The position numbers and the translations under genes are program-made. Below the pieces are notes generated by a model. It saw nothing but the letters and a program-made list of their open reading frames with translations. It was not told the origin of the DNA and searched no databases. A stretch of DNA of 64,000 nucleotides from Streptomyces sp. NBC_01283 (GTDB lineage: Bacteria; Actinomycetota; Actinomycetes; Streptomycetales; Streptomycetaceae), in contig NZ_CP108430.1 of the NCBI RefSeq assembly GCF_041435335.1, positions 1,364,001 through 1,428,000 on the forward strand, read 5' to 3'. Below, piece after piece: positions 1 through 8,122 of the stretch (positions are counted from its first letter, which is position 1; every line of letters starts with the position of its first letter).

Positions 1-1525
1 GCTCGGCGAGCGGGATGAACCGGTCGGGGCCGATGATGCCGTGCTGCGGATGCAGCCACCGCACCAGCGCCTCCGCCCCGCGCACGCTGCCGTCACCGAG
101 GTGCACCAGGGGCTGGTACTCGATGAAGAACTCGCCCCGCTCCAGGGCGGCGGGCAGTGCGGTGGTCAGTCCGTGCCGGGTGATGGCGCGGGCGTCGGCC
201 TCGGGGTCGGCGAGCTCGAAGCGGTTGCCGCCCGCGGACTTCGCGCGGTACATCGTGATGTCCGCGCTGCGCAGCACCTCCGCCGCGCCGCGCTCCCCGG
301 CCGGCCCCTCGACGATGCCGATGCTGCCGCGCACGGTCAGTTCCCGGCCCTCGACGCGGATGGGCGTGGAGAGCGCGTGCATGATGCGCCCGGCGAGCTC
401 GTCCACCTCGGCCTCGGTGTCGCGGCCGGTGGTCAGCGCCACGAACTCGTCGCCGCCGAGCCGCGCGACCATCTCGCCGGGGGCGGTGGCGCACGACTGG
501 AGCCGGTCGGCGACCTCGACGAGGAGCCGGTCGCCCGCGGCGTGCCCGAGGCTGTCGTTGACGGTCTTGAAGCCGTCGAGGTCGAGGTAGCAGAGCCCGA
601 ACCGGGCGCCGTCGCCCGCCGCGAGGGCCTTCTCCAGGCGCTCGAAGAACAGGGTGCGGTTGGGCAGGCCGGTGAGCGCGTCGTGCGTGGCCTCGTAGCG
701 AAGGCGCAGATTGAGCAGCCGGCGCTCGGTGGTGTCCTCCATCAACGCCAGCTGGTACTGCGGCACTCCGTCCGCGTCACGCAGCAGCGAGACGGTCAGG
801 TTGGTCCACAGGACGGTGCCGTCGGGCCGGTAGAAGGCCTTCTCCACGCGGTAGTGCTCGCGCTCCCCGCGCACCAGCTCCTCGTAGAGCTTCCATACGT
901 GGGGTGAGTCGTCGGGGTGCGTCCAGTTCGCGACGTTGCGTCCGCGCAGCTGGCTCTCCAGGCCGCCGAACATGCGGATCAGCGCGTCGTTCACCTCGAG
1001 GACCGTGCCCGTGAGGTCGGCGATGCCGATGCCGATCGCCGCGCCGTGGAAGACGGCACGGAAGCGTGCCTCGCTCGCGTGCAGGGCTTCGGCGACGGCA
1101 CTGCGGGCGTTCAGGGCCGCCCGGGATATCGCCTCCTGCTCGGCGAGGGTCCGCTCGCGCAGGGCTGCCGCGAACCCCGCGGCCACGGCGTGCTGCACGC
1201 GTGCGCACCGGGCCCGCAGCTCCTCCTGGGGGCCGTCGTCGCCGCAGTACAGGACGAGGTAGGCGTCCACGCAGTCGAGCGTGCGGCTGAGCGCCTCGGG
1301 GTCGGTGCAGTGCGTACCGACGAGCGCGGCGCCGATCGCCTGGCCCTCGGCGGCGTCGAAGATCCGCTCGTGCAGCGCGGCACGCAACCTCTGGGCCAGC
1401 GGCACCAGTTGCAGCTCGAACTCGGGACGGGTCAGCGACGTCGCCGTGACCGGGAAGATCGCGCGGCTCCATATCGTGGCGAACCTGCGCACTCTGCCCT
1501 CGGGGCCGTCCGGTTCCCCGCTCAT
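1..1525 (-). CDS. rmdA: PAS-GGDEF-EAL c-di-GMP turnover protein, RmdA-like (C-terminus beyond window)
   Basis: Cytoplasmic cyclic-di-GMP enzyme. Reading leftwards from the ATG at 1525, about 150 helical residues are followed by a PAS domain (roughly 165-290), a GGDEF domain with an intact GGDEF signature at residues 357-361, and the start of an EAL domain with the EAL signature at residues 485-487. The rest of the EAL domain lies off the left edge. The gene order (this gene, a Methyltransf_19 methyltransferase, an SCO0930-type lipoprotein) matches the S. coelicolor SCO0928-0930 order as I recall it, where SCO0928 is RmdA, a c-di-GMP phosphodiesterase affecting development. The start overlaps the upstream methyltransferase stop in an ATGA, so the pair is translationally coupled. 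Both signatures seen are intact; whether the net activity is synthesis or hydrolysis cannot be read here. The symbol rests on architecture plus neighbours. Confidence 0.85.
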   Translation of the reverse strand, partial: MSGEPDGPEGRVRRFATIWSRAIFPVTATSLTRPEFELQLVPLAQRLRAALHERIFDAAEGQAIGAALVGTHCTDPEALSRTLDCVDAYLVLYCGDDGPQEELRARCARVQHAVAAGFAAALRERTLAEQEAISRAALNARSAVAEALHASEARFRAVFHGAAIGIGIADLTGTVLEVNDALIRMFGGLESQLRGRNVANWTHPDDSPHVWKLYEELVRGEREHYRVEKAFYRPDGTVLWTNLTVSLLRDADGVPQYQLALMEDTTERRLLNLRLRYEATHDALTGLPNRTLFFERLEKALAAGDGARFGLCYLDLDGFKTVNDSLGHAAGDRLLVEVADRLQSCATAPGEMVARLGGDEFVALTTGRDTEAEVDELAGRIMHALSTPIRVEGRELTVRGSIGIVEGPAGERGAAEVLRSADITMYRAKSAGGNRFELADPEADARAITRHGLTTALPAALERGEFFIEYQPLVHLGDGSVRGAEALVRWLHPQHGIIGPDRFIPLAE

Positions 1526-2334
1526 GCCCTGCGCCCAACGCCGGCGAACCCGGAGAAGGAGTACGGATCCTCCTCCTCGGGCGCGGTCTCGGGCCGCCAG
1601 CGCGGCATCGGCACGAGGCCGGGTTCCACCATGTCGTATCCCTCGAAGAACCGCGCGATCTCTTCGCGCGAGCGCATGATCAGTGGATTGCGGATGTCCT
1701 TGTAGACGCCGACGGCCTGACCGGCCTGCTCGGCGGGGATCGGCATCCCTTCGTACGAGGCGTGCGTGAGGGCGATCACGCTGCCGGGCGCAGTTGCGTC
1801 CCGCAGTTCGGCGACCGCTGTGTAGGGATCGTACGCGTCCTCCACGAAATGCAGGACGGCGACGAGGAGAAGGGCCACCGGGCGGTCCAGGTCGAGCAGT
1901 CCGTTGACCTCCGAACTGCCCAGAATGTCCTGTGGCTTGCGCAGATCCGCGGCGACGACGGCGGCCTTCTCGTCGCCGTCGAGCACGGCACGGCTGTGCG
2001 CGACGGCCACGGCGTCGTGGTCGACGTACACCACACGGGCCTCGGGGTCCGCCCGCCGCGCGACCTCGTGGACGTTGCCGAAGGTGGGGATGCCCGAACC
2101 GATGTCGAGGAACTGGGTGATGCCCTCGTCCACGGCGAAACGCACCGCTCGGCGCATGAAGGCACGATTCGCCTGCATGATCTTGGGCAGTCCCGGCATG
2201 AACTCCATGGCCCGGCGGGCCGCGTCCCGGTCGACCTCGAAGTTGTGCGAACCGCCCAGGTAGTAGTCGTAGATGCGGGACACGCTGGGCATCGTGATGT
2301 CGATGCCCTGCGGGGCCCAGGCGGGACGCTCCAT
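1522..2334 (-). CDS. SAM-dependent methyltransferase, Methyltransf_19 (DUF574) family
   Basis: 270-residue protein of the actinobacterial DUF574/Methyltransf_19 family. It opens with the family's typical MERPAWAPQGIDITMPSVSR stretch, then YDYYLGG and the SAM-binding motif FLDIGSGIPT, followed by VVYVDHD. The substrate is unknown; these proteins are abundant in Streptomyces and rarely characterised. The ATG at 2334 is chosen over an upstream start at 2454 because homologues begin at this point and the upstream residues are not conserved-looking. It overlaps the start of the c-di-GMP gene by four bases (ATGA), so the two are co-translated and may act in the same process. Confidence 0.9.
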   Translation of the reverse strand: MERPAWAPQGIDITMPSVSRIYDYYLGGSHNFEVDRDAARRAMEFMPGLPKIMQANRAFMRRAVRFAVDEGITQFLDIGSGIPTFGNVHEVARRADPEARVVYVDHDAVAVAHSRAVLDGDEKAAVVAADLRKPQDILGSSEVNGLLDLDRPVALLLVAVLHFVEDAYDPYTAVAELRDATAPGSVIALTHASYEGMPIPAEQAGQAVGVYKDIRNPLIMRSREEIARFFEGYDMVEPGLVPMPRWRPETAPEEEDPYSFSGFAGVGRRA

Positions 2335-2476
2335 CAGGACTCCAAGACGTAGGCGAGACGAGCCGGTGTTCGAAGGTGAGGCTACTGATCGTCCGCCAAG
2401 GGAGCGAGTCAAAACGGAAATTGGCCGTCCGTTCTCGGTCACTGCCTGTGGCAAGTGCCGAATATCAACCCAAAGA

Positions 2477-2519
2477 ACCGGTCCGTTCCTCCCCGGGAGG
2501 GGGAAAGGAACGGACCGGT
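2477..2519. terminator. perfect 14-bp stem-loop
   Basis: Bases 2477-2490 pair perfectly with 2506-2519 around a 15-base loop. It lies downstream of the lipoprotein gene ending at 2638 and upstream of the methyltransferase start, so it most likely terminates lipoprotein transcription. No U-tract follows, as is usual in Streptomyces. Confidence 0.75.
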
Positions 2520-2595
2520 AGACCGTACGCGAGGTACTTCTGACCGACCCCCCTTCCTGGCTGACTTCTTCTTCGCACGTGCCCTTCGGCGCCCT

Positions 2596-2640
2596 GCTTC
2601 TGTACCTCTATTTCCTGTACGTCTATTTCCTGTACGCCTA
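2596..2640 (-). repeat. three 15-bp tandem repeats, each carrying an in-frame TAG
   Basis: Read on the minus strand, the lipoprotein stop TAG (2640-2638) is followed by 15-base units of the type GCGTACAGGAAATAG. Further TAG codons in the same frame lie at 2625-2623 and 2610-2608. The third unit is diverged. The repeat therefore duplicates the stop codon twice in frame. Confidence 0.85.
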
Positions 2641-3630
2641 CTTCGGGGCGCCGACAGGCTTTCCGTCAGGCCCGGCGGCGTACCAAGTGCCGCCCACGCC
2701 CTGACCGTTGGTGTCGCCGGGCTTCTTGTCACCGGCGAAGGTGTAAATCGGCCAGCAGTCGATCGTCTGCTGACGCTGTCCGTCGGGGCGGTCGAAGACG
2801 ACGAACCCCTTCTTGAGGATTCCCTTGGTGTCGTTCTTCTCGACGGGCGGAACCACCGGCCACTTCTGGAGGCAGGCGCCGGTGCACGCGGACTTCATCG
2901 GCCAGGCGGAGTCCTTCGTGAAGCGATAGACGGTCATGCCGTTCTTGTCGACGACGATCTCCCCGAGCTTGGGGTCCTTGCGGGTGGAGAGCCCCGCCGG
3001 GTCGACGGGGGCCTTCTCGGCGGGGGGTTCGGCCTCGGCCGCCGGTGCGGCCTTCTTGCCGTCGGGGGCGGAGGCGTACCAAGTGCCGCCCACTCCCTGG
3101 CCCTTGGCGTCGCCGGCCTTGGTGTCCTTGGCGTACCGGTACATCGGCCAGCCGTCGATGGTGAGCTGCTTGCTGCCGTCGGACCGGGTGACCTCGCCCA
3201 GCAGGGACTTGTCGACGCCGGGCGGGGCGACCACGCCATCGGGCGACGCGACGGGCCAGGTCGTGGCGCAGGCGCCGTCGCAGTTCGACTTGGGGGGCTG
3301 GGCGGTGTCCTTGTCGAAGCGGTAGAGCGTGAAGCCCTCGCTGTCGGTGACAACCTTGCCGAGCTTCTTGCTGTCCCAGACAGCGAGCTGACCTGCGGCT
3401 TTCGCCTTCCCCGCGCCTTCCTTCGCGTCACCCGTGTCGGCGCCGTAGCCGTCGCCCGCCCCGTATCCGCCCTGCTTGGCCGGGGCCTGGTTGCCCACGT
3501 TCTGTCCGGTCGGCGACTGGTCACCCTGGTCCTGACCGCACGCCGTCGTCAGCGCCAGCATGGCCGCGGCCGTCGCTACGAGCGAGGCGCTCCGCCAGGC
3601 TCGGGGGGAACCCCCTGATGGATGAAGCAT
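2638..3630 (-). CDS. SCO0930-family lipoprotein with two COG4315 repeats
   Basis: Exported lipoprotein of about 330 residues. The N-terminus has a hydrophobic segment ending in a lipobox (LTTACG). After a Gly/Gln-rich linker come two copies of the secreted repeat domain (PF03640/COG4315): first copy with LGKVVTDSEGFTLYRFDKD, CDGACATTWP and GGTWYASAPDG, second copy with LGEIVVDKNGMTVYRFTKD, CTGACLQKWP and GGTWYAAGPDG. Each copy has a conserved Cys pair around a W-P motif. The function of this repeat is not established. The ATG at 3630 has a GGGAG ribosome site; an upstream in-frame start at 3678 is less likely. The 3' end carries tandem stop-codon repeats and then a strong hairpin. Confidence 0.88.
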   Translation of the reverse strand: MLHPSGGSPRAWRSASLVATAAAMLALTTACGQDQGDQSPTGQNVGNQAPAKQGGYGAGDGYGADTGDAKEGAGKAKAAGQLAVWDSKKLGKVVTDSEGFTLYRFDKDTAQPPKSNCDGACATTWPVASPDGVVAPPGVDKSLLGEVTRSDGSKQLTIDGWPMYRYAKDTKAGDAKGQGVGGTWYASAPDGKKAAPAAEAEPPAEKAPVDPAGLSTRKDPKLGEIVVDKNGMTVYRFTKDSAWPMKSACTGACLQKWPVVPPVEKNDTKGILKKGFVVFDRPDGQRQQTIDCWPIYTFAGDKKPGDTNGQGVGGTWYAAGPDGKPVGAPK

Positions 3631-3811
3631 CTCTAACTCCCGCTGTCCGCTTGGGTGTCGCGCCGCTGAGTGCGTCACGCATGGCCCTAGGTACGGGTGG
3701 GAACAGCTGATGCGTTCAACCCGGGTGCAAAATTCTTTTGTTCGTCAATCTGACACCCGGCGTCTCCCCCCTTCGGGTCACAGGAGGGCCGTAGCGGCGT
3801 GGCAGGGCGAC

Positions 3812-4417
3812 ATGCTGCCCATGATCCCTGTCGTGCATGGATCCACTAGAGCCTCGTCCGGCCTGGTCACACGCTTACTGGCGCTTCTGGTGCTGGCCTG
3901 GCTGCTCGGTGCGCCGACGGCCGCCGCGGCGCCGGCGATCTCGCCTGCCATCGCGCCCGCCGACAACTGCGCCTATGCCTCGATCGGCGACGATCCCGGC
4001 GGTGACGCGGTGGCGGTCGCGGGGGACGGAGTCGTCTGCAGGGCGGGCCCCACCCGGCACCCGAAGCCACCGCCGCCACCACCACCTCCGCCGCCTCCAC
4101 CACCGCCACCGCCCGCTCCGGCTCCACCGCCCCGCCCGGAGCCACCGGCGCCGCAGCCGCCACCTCCGCCGCCTCCGCCACTGCCCGTGCGCCCGGCCCC
4201 TCCTGAGCCCGCGCCGCCCCCGCCGCCGCGTCCGGCACCGAAGCCGAAGCCCACCCCCTCCGTGCGCGCCAAGATCACGCCGGAGCCGGTGAGTTACCCC
4301 TCGCAGCGGGCCGCGCCCCGCAAACCGCCGCCACGGGGCGGTCCGTCCCTGGTCACCCTCACCCTGCTCATCACCGCGCCCGCGGTGCTCGCCGTCGCCG
4401 CGCTGCGGCCTCGCTGA
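3812..4417 (+). CDS. proline-rich secreted or membrane-anchored protein with a TTA codon
   Basis: Predicted envelope protein of about 201 residues. It has an N-terminal signal or membrane segment (residues about 17-40), a short region with two Cys (DNCAYASIGDD and VVCRAG), a very proline-rich middle including an uninterrupted run of 16 prolines, and a C-terminal hydrophobic segment. Such a polyproline run should need EF-P. The start could be 3812 or the next ATG at 3821; a longer in-frame start at 3710 would put the signal segment too far in. A TTA leucine codon sits at 3875-3877 inside the signal segment; TTA is decoded by the bldA tRNA in Streptomyces, so expression may be developmentally limited. 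It ends 14 bases before a DUF4239 gene, suggesting an operon. Confidence 0.72.
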   Translation: MLPMIPVVHGSTRASSGLVTRLLALLVLAWLLGAPTAAAAPAISPAIAPADNCAYASIGDDPGGDAVAVAGDGVVCRAGPTRHPKPPPPPPPPPPPPPPPPAPAPPPRPEPPAPQPPPPPPPPLPVRPAPPEPAPPPPPRPAPKPKPTPSVRAKITPEPVSYPSQRAAPRKPPPRGGPSLVTLTLLITAPAVLAVAALRPR

Positions 4418-4431
4418 CCGTAGGAGGTCAC

Positions 4432-5196
4432 ATGTCGGAATGGCTTGTTCTCACCCTCGCGATGGCAGCCGCGTGCGGCGTCGTCCTGGTCGTCACCTTC
4501 CTGCGGCACCGCAGGACGAGTCCGGATTATGACGCTTCGGAGACCCCGGACGTCATCGAGTACATGACGATGATGATCGGCGTGGTGTACGCCATCGTCC
4601 TCGGCCTCGCCATCGCCGGTGTCTGGGAGGCCCGCAGCGTCGCCCAGGACCATGTGCACGCCGAGGCCCAGGCGTTGCACGAGGTGTCCGAGCGTGCGCG
4701 GGTCTATCCGGCCGACGTACGCGAGCGTATCCGTACGGACGTGCACGCGTACGTCAGCCATGTCGTCACCACCGAGTGGGACTACATGTCCGAGCACGGC
4801 GCACTCACCGACCGCGGCTCCCAACTCCTGTCCCGGGTACGCCACGACGTCACCGACTACGAGCCCAAATCCGATTTCGAGGCCCAGGCCTACCAGCCGC
4901 TCGTCGACCAGGTCGCCGCCGCCGACGACGCGCGTTCCTCCCGGGGCGACAGTGCCGGGGCGACCATGCCCGGCGTGGTCTGGTTCGGCCTGATCGCGGG
5001 CGGTCTCGTCACCATCGGCATGATCTTCGTCCTGCAGATCCGCCGGACCCCGCGCGAACTCGTCCTCGCGGGGCTGTTCTCGGCCTTGTTCGCGTTCCTG
5101 CTCTTCCTCATCTGGGACTTCGACGCGCCGTACAGCCGCGGCGTCGCGGCGACTCCGGAGCCCTTCCAGGCGCTGTTCAGCAATCTCGGAAGATGA
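4432..5196 (+). CDS. DUF4239 (bestrophin-like) membrane protein
   Basis: 254-residue membrane protein. Two hydrophobic segments near the N-terminus (about 3-24 and 45-63), a soluble central part rich in charged helices, and two more hydrophobic segments (about 182-203 and 210-228). The pattern and the sequence around IEYMTMMIGVVYAIVLGLAI match the DUF4239 / bestrophin-like family; bestrophins are anion channels, but transport by DUF4239 proteins is not established. The ATG follows a good TAGGAGGT ribosome site. It closely follows the proline-rich membrane protein gene and ends at a bidirectional terminator. Confidence 0.88.
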   Translation: MSEWLVLTLAMAAACGVVLVVTFLRHRRTSPDYDASETPDVIEYMTMMIGVVYAIVLGLAIAGVWEARSVAQDHVHAEAQALHEVSERARVYPADVRERIRTDVHAYVSHVVTTEWDYMSEHGALTDRGSQLLSRVRHDVTDYEPKSDFEAQAYQPLVDQVAAADDARSSRGDSAGATMPGVVWFGLIAGGLVTIGMIFVLQIRRTPRELVLAGLFSALFAFLLFLIWDFDAPYSRGVAATPEPFQALFSNLGR

Positions 5197-5204
5197 GGGA
5201 TGCG

Positions 5205-5241
5205 CTGCTGCCCCGCCCTCAAGTGCCGGGTGGGGCAGCAG
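5205..5241. terminator. bidirectional terminator between convergent genes
   Basis: Arms at 5205-5218 and 5228-5241 pair over 14 bases with one mismatch around a 9-base loop. It sits between the ends of the DUF4239 gene (+) and the HAD gene (-). Confidence 0.8.
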
Positions 5242-5267
5242 GTCTGGCGTCGGCTCCGGGCTGACGC

Positions 5268-5909
5268 TCACTCAGCGATGATCGAAGCTACCTGGGTGAG
5301 GGAGTCGATCCGCCAGTCCGCGGTTTCGACGAGGGTCGGGTCGTCGGCCCACCAGTGCCCCCAGGGCCCGCGCCGGATGTGCGCCGCCCGCAGCCCGGCG
5401 GCCTTCGCGGGGTAGATGTCGTTCGCGGGATGGTCGCCCACGTACAGGGTCTGCTCCGGCGCGGCCTGAGCCACCTCGATCACTCTGGAGAAGAACGTCG
5501 GGTCGGGCTTCGCCACGCCCCACTCCCCCGAGGTGACGACGAGGTCGGCGGGCAGATCCAGGGCACGCAGCAGCTCGCCCACGCGGGGCGTCTGGTTCCC
5601 CGCGATGACGACCCGCAGACCCTGCTTGCGCAGCCCGCCGAGAGCGGGACGCACATCGGGGTAGAGGTCGGTCTCGGCCAGGTGCTCGCCGCGCCCCGCG
5701 ACCTCGCGGGCCTGATAGGCGGCGGCGACATCTATGTCCGGGCTCAGCAGCCGCAGCGCTTCGGTGTTGTCGCGGCCCCGCGTGACGACACCTCCCACGA
5801 GCGCGGAGACAGTGTGACGGGGCACGCCGAGCCAATCGGCCCAGGACGCCCAGTAGCGGTCATCTTTGGTGAGGGTCTCCCCCACGGCGAACACGACGGT
5901 CTCAATCAT
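5268..5909 (-). CDS. HAD-superfamily protein lacking the catalytic nucleophile
   Basis: 213-residue HAD-like protein. Motif I reads VVFAVGETLT: the aspartate nucleophile that starts the usual F-D-x-G-E-T motif is alanine at residue 8 (codon at 5888-5886). The rest of the fold is well kept: VVIAGNQTP in the motif II position, VAKPDPTFF for motif III, and YVGDHPANDIYPAKAAG for motif IV. Without the aspartate, normal HAD phosphatase chemistry should not work, so this may be a binding or regulatory protein, or a recently inactivated enzyme. The ATG at 5909 fits the usual start of the family; much longer in-frame starts are GC-rich read-through. It is monocistronic and convergent with DUF4239. Confidence 0.88.
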   Translation of the reverse strand: MIETVVFAVGETLTKDDRYWASWADWLGVPRHTVSALVGGVVTRGRDNTEALRLLSPDIDVAAAYQAREVAGRGEHLAETDLYPDVRPALGGLRKQGLRVVIAGNQTPRVGELLRALDLPADLVVTSGEWGVAKPDPTFFSRVIEVAQAAPEQTLYVGDHPANDIYPAKAAGLRAAHIRRGPWGHWWADDPTLVETADWRIDSLTQVASIIAE

Positions 5910-6230
5910 CGGGCCCAGCCTATGGGCCCACCCCGCCCCGACCGGCCGCCTGGCCCGCGCCGCGCAGGCGGGTTCACGTGTACGCCACGAAGATGCGGCA
6001 GAGCCGAGCCATGGACAGCCTCGAACCCACCCGGACCGCGAAGGAGTTGACCGAGGCATGGCACCCCGACGCGCTGGCGCGCCGGTCGGCGGGCGCGCCC
6101 GGGGAGGAGGCCGATGCAGGGGGTACCCAGGGCCCCGCCCGGGCTCCGAGCCCGGCTCCGTGGCACCGGCTTCGCACACAGGTCCGTAAACCGGGCTGCG
6201 CGGCGGCCTCGCGCGGCGCACTCTGGTGGC
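5910..6230. other. intergenic region, no supported gene
   Basis: Divergent spacer between the HAD gene and the small 72-residue gene. Open frames exist on both strands but have no ribosome site, no recognisable family and an arginine-rich composition typical of GC-rich non-coding frames. The promoters of both flanking genes must lie here. Confidence 0.5.
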
Positions 6231-6449
6231 ATGACCTGGCAGACACCCATCATCGTTCACCCGCCCGCTCCCGACGGCGGACGGCGGATCACCGTGCGCG
6301 GGCAGGACGTCGGCGTCGCGCGTGACGACCGCGACCTGGTGGAGTTCCTGCGCCGCGCGGGCCTCGGCGACGCCGACATGGCCCTCGACGACCCCCACCT
6401 CGTGGAGTGGCGCGGCGGCGGGGCACATGAATGGGCGAAGAGCTCCTGA
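6231..6449 (+). CDS. small conserved Streptomyces protein, unknown function
   Basis: 72-residue soluble protein starting MTWQTPIIVHPP and ending HEWAKSS. It contains GGRRITVRGQDVG, a short beta-rich start, and then a helical, acidic part with LVEFLRRAGLGDADMALDD and VEWRGG. I recall similar short proteins in other Streptomyces, but no function is known. No signal peptide or membrane segment. The ATG at 6231 is the only start that leaves a conserved-looking protein; upstream in-frame residues are arginine/proline-rich noise. Confidence 0.65.
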   Translation: MTWQTPIIVHPPAPDGGRRITVRGQDVGVARDDRDLVEFLRRAGLGDADMALDDPHLVEWRGGGAHEWAKSS

Positions 6450-7345
6450 CCCGGCCTCGGGGTGCGCGTCCCCCGAGCGTCCGCGGGCCCGGACTCCTCT
6501 GCGAGGAGGGCGGGTTGAACACGGCCACCTGGTGCGGATCACACTGCGACGTGCGCCGCGGCGGTTTCCGGGAACGTATCCCGGGGCCTTGCCGCCTTGG
6601 CCGTCGCCGCGTAGGGCGATGCGGTCATCCGGCGAGCACTCAGCCCGTACCGGCACCGAAGGGGCGGCAACGTGCGAAGCAAGACCGACGAGCGACTCCG
6701 GACTGCCTACCGGCGCCCCACCAACTAACGGCAGACGGCACAGGGCAGGACTCGCCCGGTGCCGGTCTGCCCCTCCCGCACGACCCACGCGCAGTCGCAG
6801 ACGCTGCACCTACCCGTGTTCGAGCCTGGCCCCACCGGAGAGCTCACCCCGCCGCTCTCGCGCCCTCGCCCCAGCCCTCAGCACGAGCTCAGTACCGTCG
6901 CCGTGAGAGCGGGACCTGATGTGGGCCGAGCCCGAGTCCTCGGACTCGCCCCGCCTCTCCCGCACACTCGGCACGAGCTCGGTGCAGCCCTCGCGGACGC
7001 GACGTAGCAGCCCTCACGGACGCGACGTACCTGACCGGCCGCCCCACGCCTCACTGGGCCCCGCCCCCACGCCCAGCCCAGTCGACCCAGAAGCCGCACT
7101 CCCCCTTCGCCGAGCGCGAGCCCCCCAGCTCGCCCCACCCCCTACACGCCCCACCCCCCGAACCCCCTCGCCACCCCCGCGACACCCCGCCCCGTTCCCC
7201 TGTCCGGCCCACACCGTTGCCCCGTTCGCGCGGCTGCGATCGCGGGGCGGCAGGGGGGTGCTTAGCGTCTGCGGTATCGAGGTGCATATCAGGTGAAAGC
7301 GGAAGAAGGTCCGCGGCTGCTCCTCGGGGACCCGGAGGAATCATC
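6450..7345. other. 896-bp gene-free region
   Basis: Unusually long spacer for this window. I find no frame with a ribosome site plus recognisable protein on either strand; open frames are short and arginine/proline-rich. It holds a 23-bp tandem duplication (6984-7029) and looser repeats of a CACGAGCTC core near 6880 and 6971. The last part must contain the promoter of the secreted protein gene. It could be remnants of a decayed gene, but I cannot identify one. Confidence 0.5.
6984..7029. repeat. 23-bp tandem duplication
   Basis: Bases 6984-7006 are repeated at 7007-7029 with a single mismatch. It lies in a non-coding stretch. Confidence 0.85.
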
Positions 7346-7885
7346 ATGCGCGCGATACGCGTCGCCTCGGCCGCTCTGCTCGCCGCCACCACCACCCTGA
7401 CCCTCACCGCTACGACGGCCTTCGCGGACGACGGCGGCTCCGACAGCAACATCACCTCGTTCGGCTTCCGCGTCACCCCGTCCACCATCGCCGCCGGCGG
7501 CCAGGTCACGCTCAGCGTGGACGGCTGCGAGGGCGACGCGACCGTCACCTCCGGCGTCTTCGACGACACCAAGATCACCCAGGGGCAGCAGTCGGCCACC
7601 GCGACGGTCTTCGAGGACGCCAAGCCGGGCGCGATGTACGAGGTGACCTTCGACTGCAAGGGCGAGAAGGGGACCACGGACCTCACCATCGCCACGGGCC
7701 GGCCCACCCATCACCCCACCTCGCACCCCACCGGCCCGACCCACCACGGGGTCAAGGCAGGCGTCGGCGGCAGTTTCGGCGGGCTCGACCTGCACGAGAT
7801 CGCCCTCGGCGGCGCCCTGATCGCGGGCACACTCGGCACCGCGTACTACCGGACGCGCCGCCGCACCGGGAACGGCGACTCCTGA
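7346..7885 (+). CDS. secreted protein with C-terminal membrane anchor, possible sortase partner
   Basis: 179-residue exported protein. Signal peptide of about 28 residues ending TTAFADD. The middle is a beta-rich domain with the stretch FRVTPSTIAAGGQVTLSVDGC and a second Cys (FDCKG), resembling an Ig-like surface domain. A His/Thr/Pro linker is followed by the motif GVKAGVGGS, a hydrophobic segment and an Arg-rich tail (RTRRR). There is no LPXTG. It is a clear paralogue of the protein at 8123-8638 in domain, linker motif and tail. The ATG at 7346 has a strong GGAGGA ribosome site. A class F sortase gene lies 1.1 kb downstream. Role unknown; probably a cell-surface protein. Confidence 0.8.
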   Translation: MRAIRVASAALLAATTTLTLTATTAFADDGGSDSNITSFGFRVTPSTIAAGGQVTLSVDGCEGDATVTSGVFDDTKITQGQQSATATVFEDAKPGAMYEVTFDCKGEKGTTDLTIATGRPTHHPTSHPTGPTHHGVKAGVGGSFGGLDLHEIALGGALIAGTLGTAYYRTRRRTGNGDS

Positions 7886-7890
7886 CTCAA

Positions 7891-7950
7891 CCGCATGCCG
7901 CTGCCCGGTCGCCCGCTGCGCTCAGCGGGTGACCGGGCAGCGGCATGCGG
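7891..7950. terminator. 60-base nested palindrome, bidirectional terminator
   Basis: Outer arms 7891-7910 and 7931-7950 match perfectly over 20 bases; inside, 7912-7918 pairs with 7923-7929. Placed just after the stop of the secreted protein gene and before the end of its convergent paralogue, so it should end transcription from both sides. Confidence 0.9.
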
Positions 7951-8122
7951 CCGGGCCGGGCGCGGACCGCCGCCCGACCGGCACGGAAGGGGGACGCACC
8001 GGTCGGGGAGGCGAGGCGGAACGGTTGTCACCCGGCGTGAGCGAGCGGGCGAGCAAGGCAGGAGGCGAGTGGGCGACGCCCTCCGTGCGAGTGACGGGCG
8101 TGCCGGTAGCCGGTACCCGACG

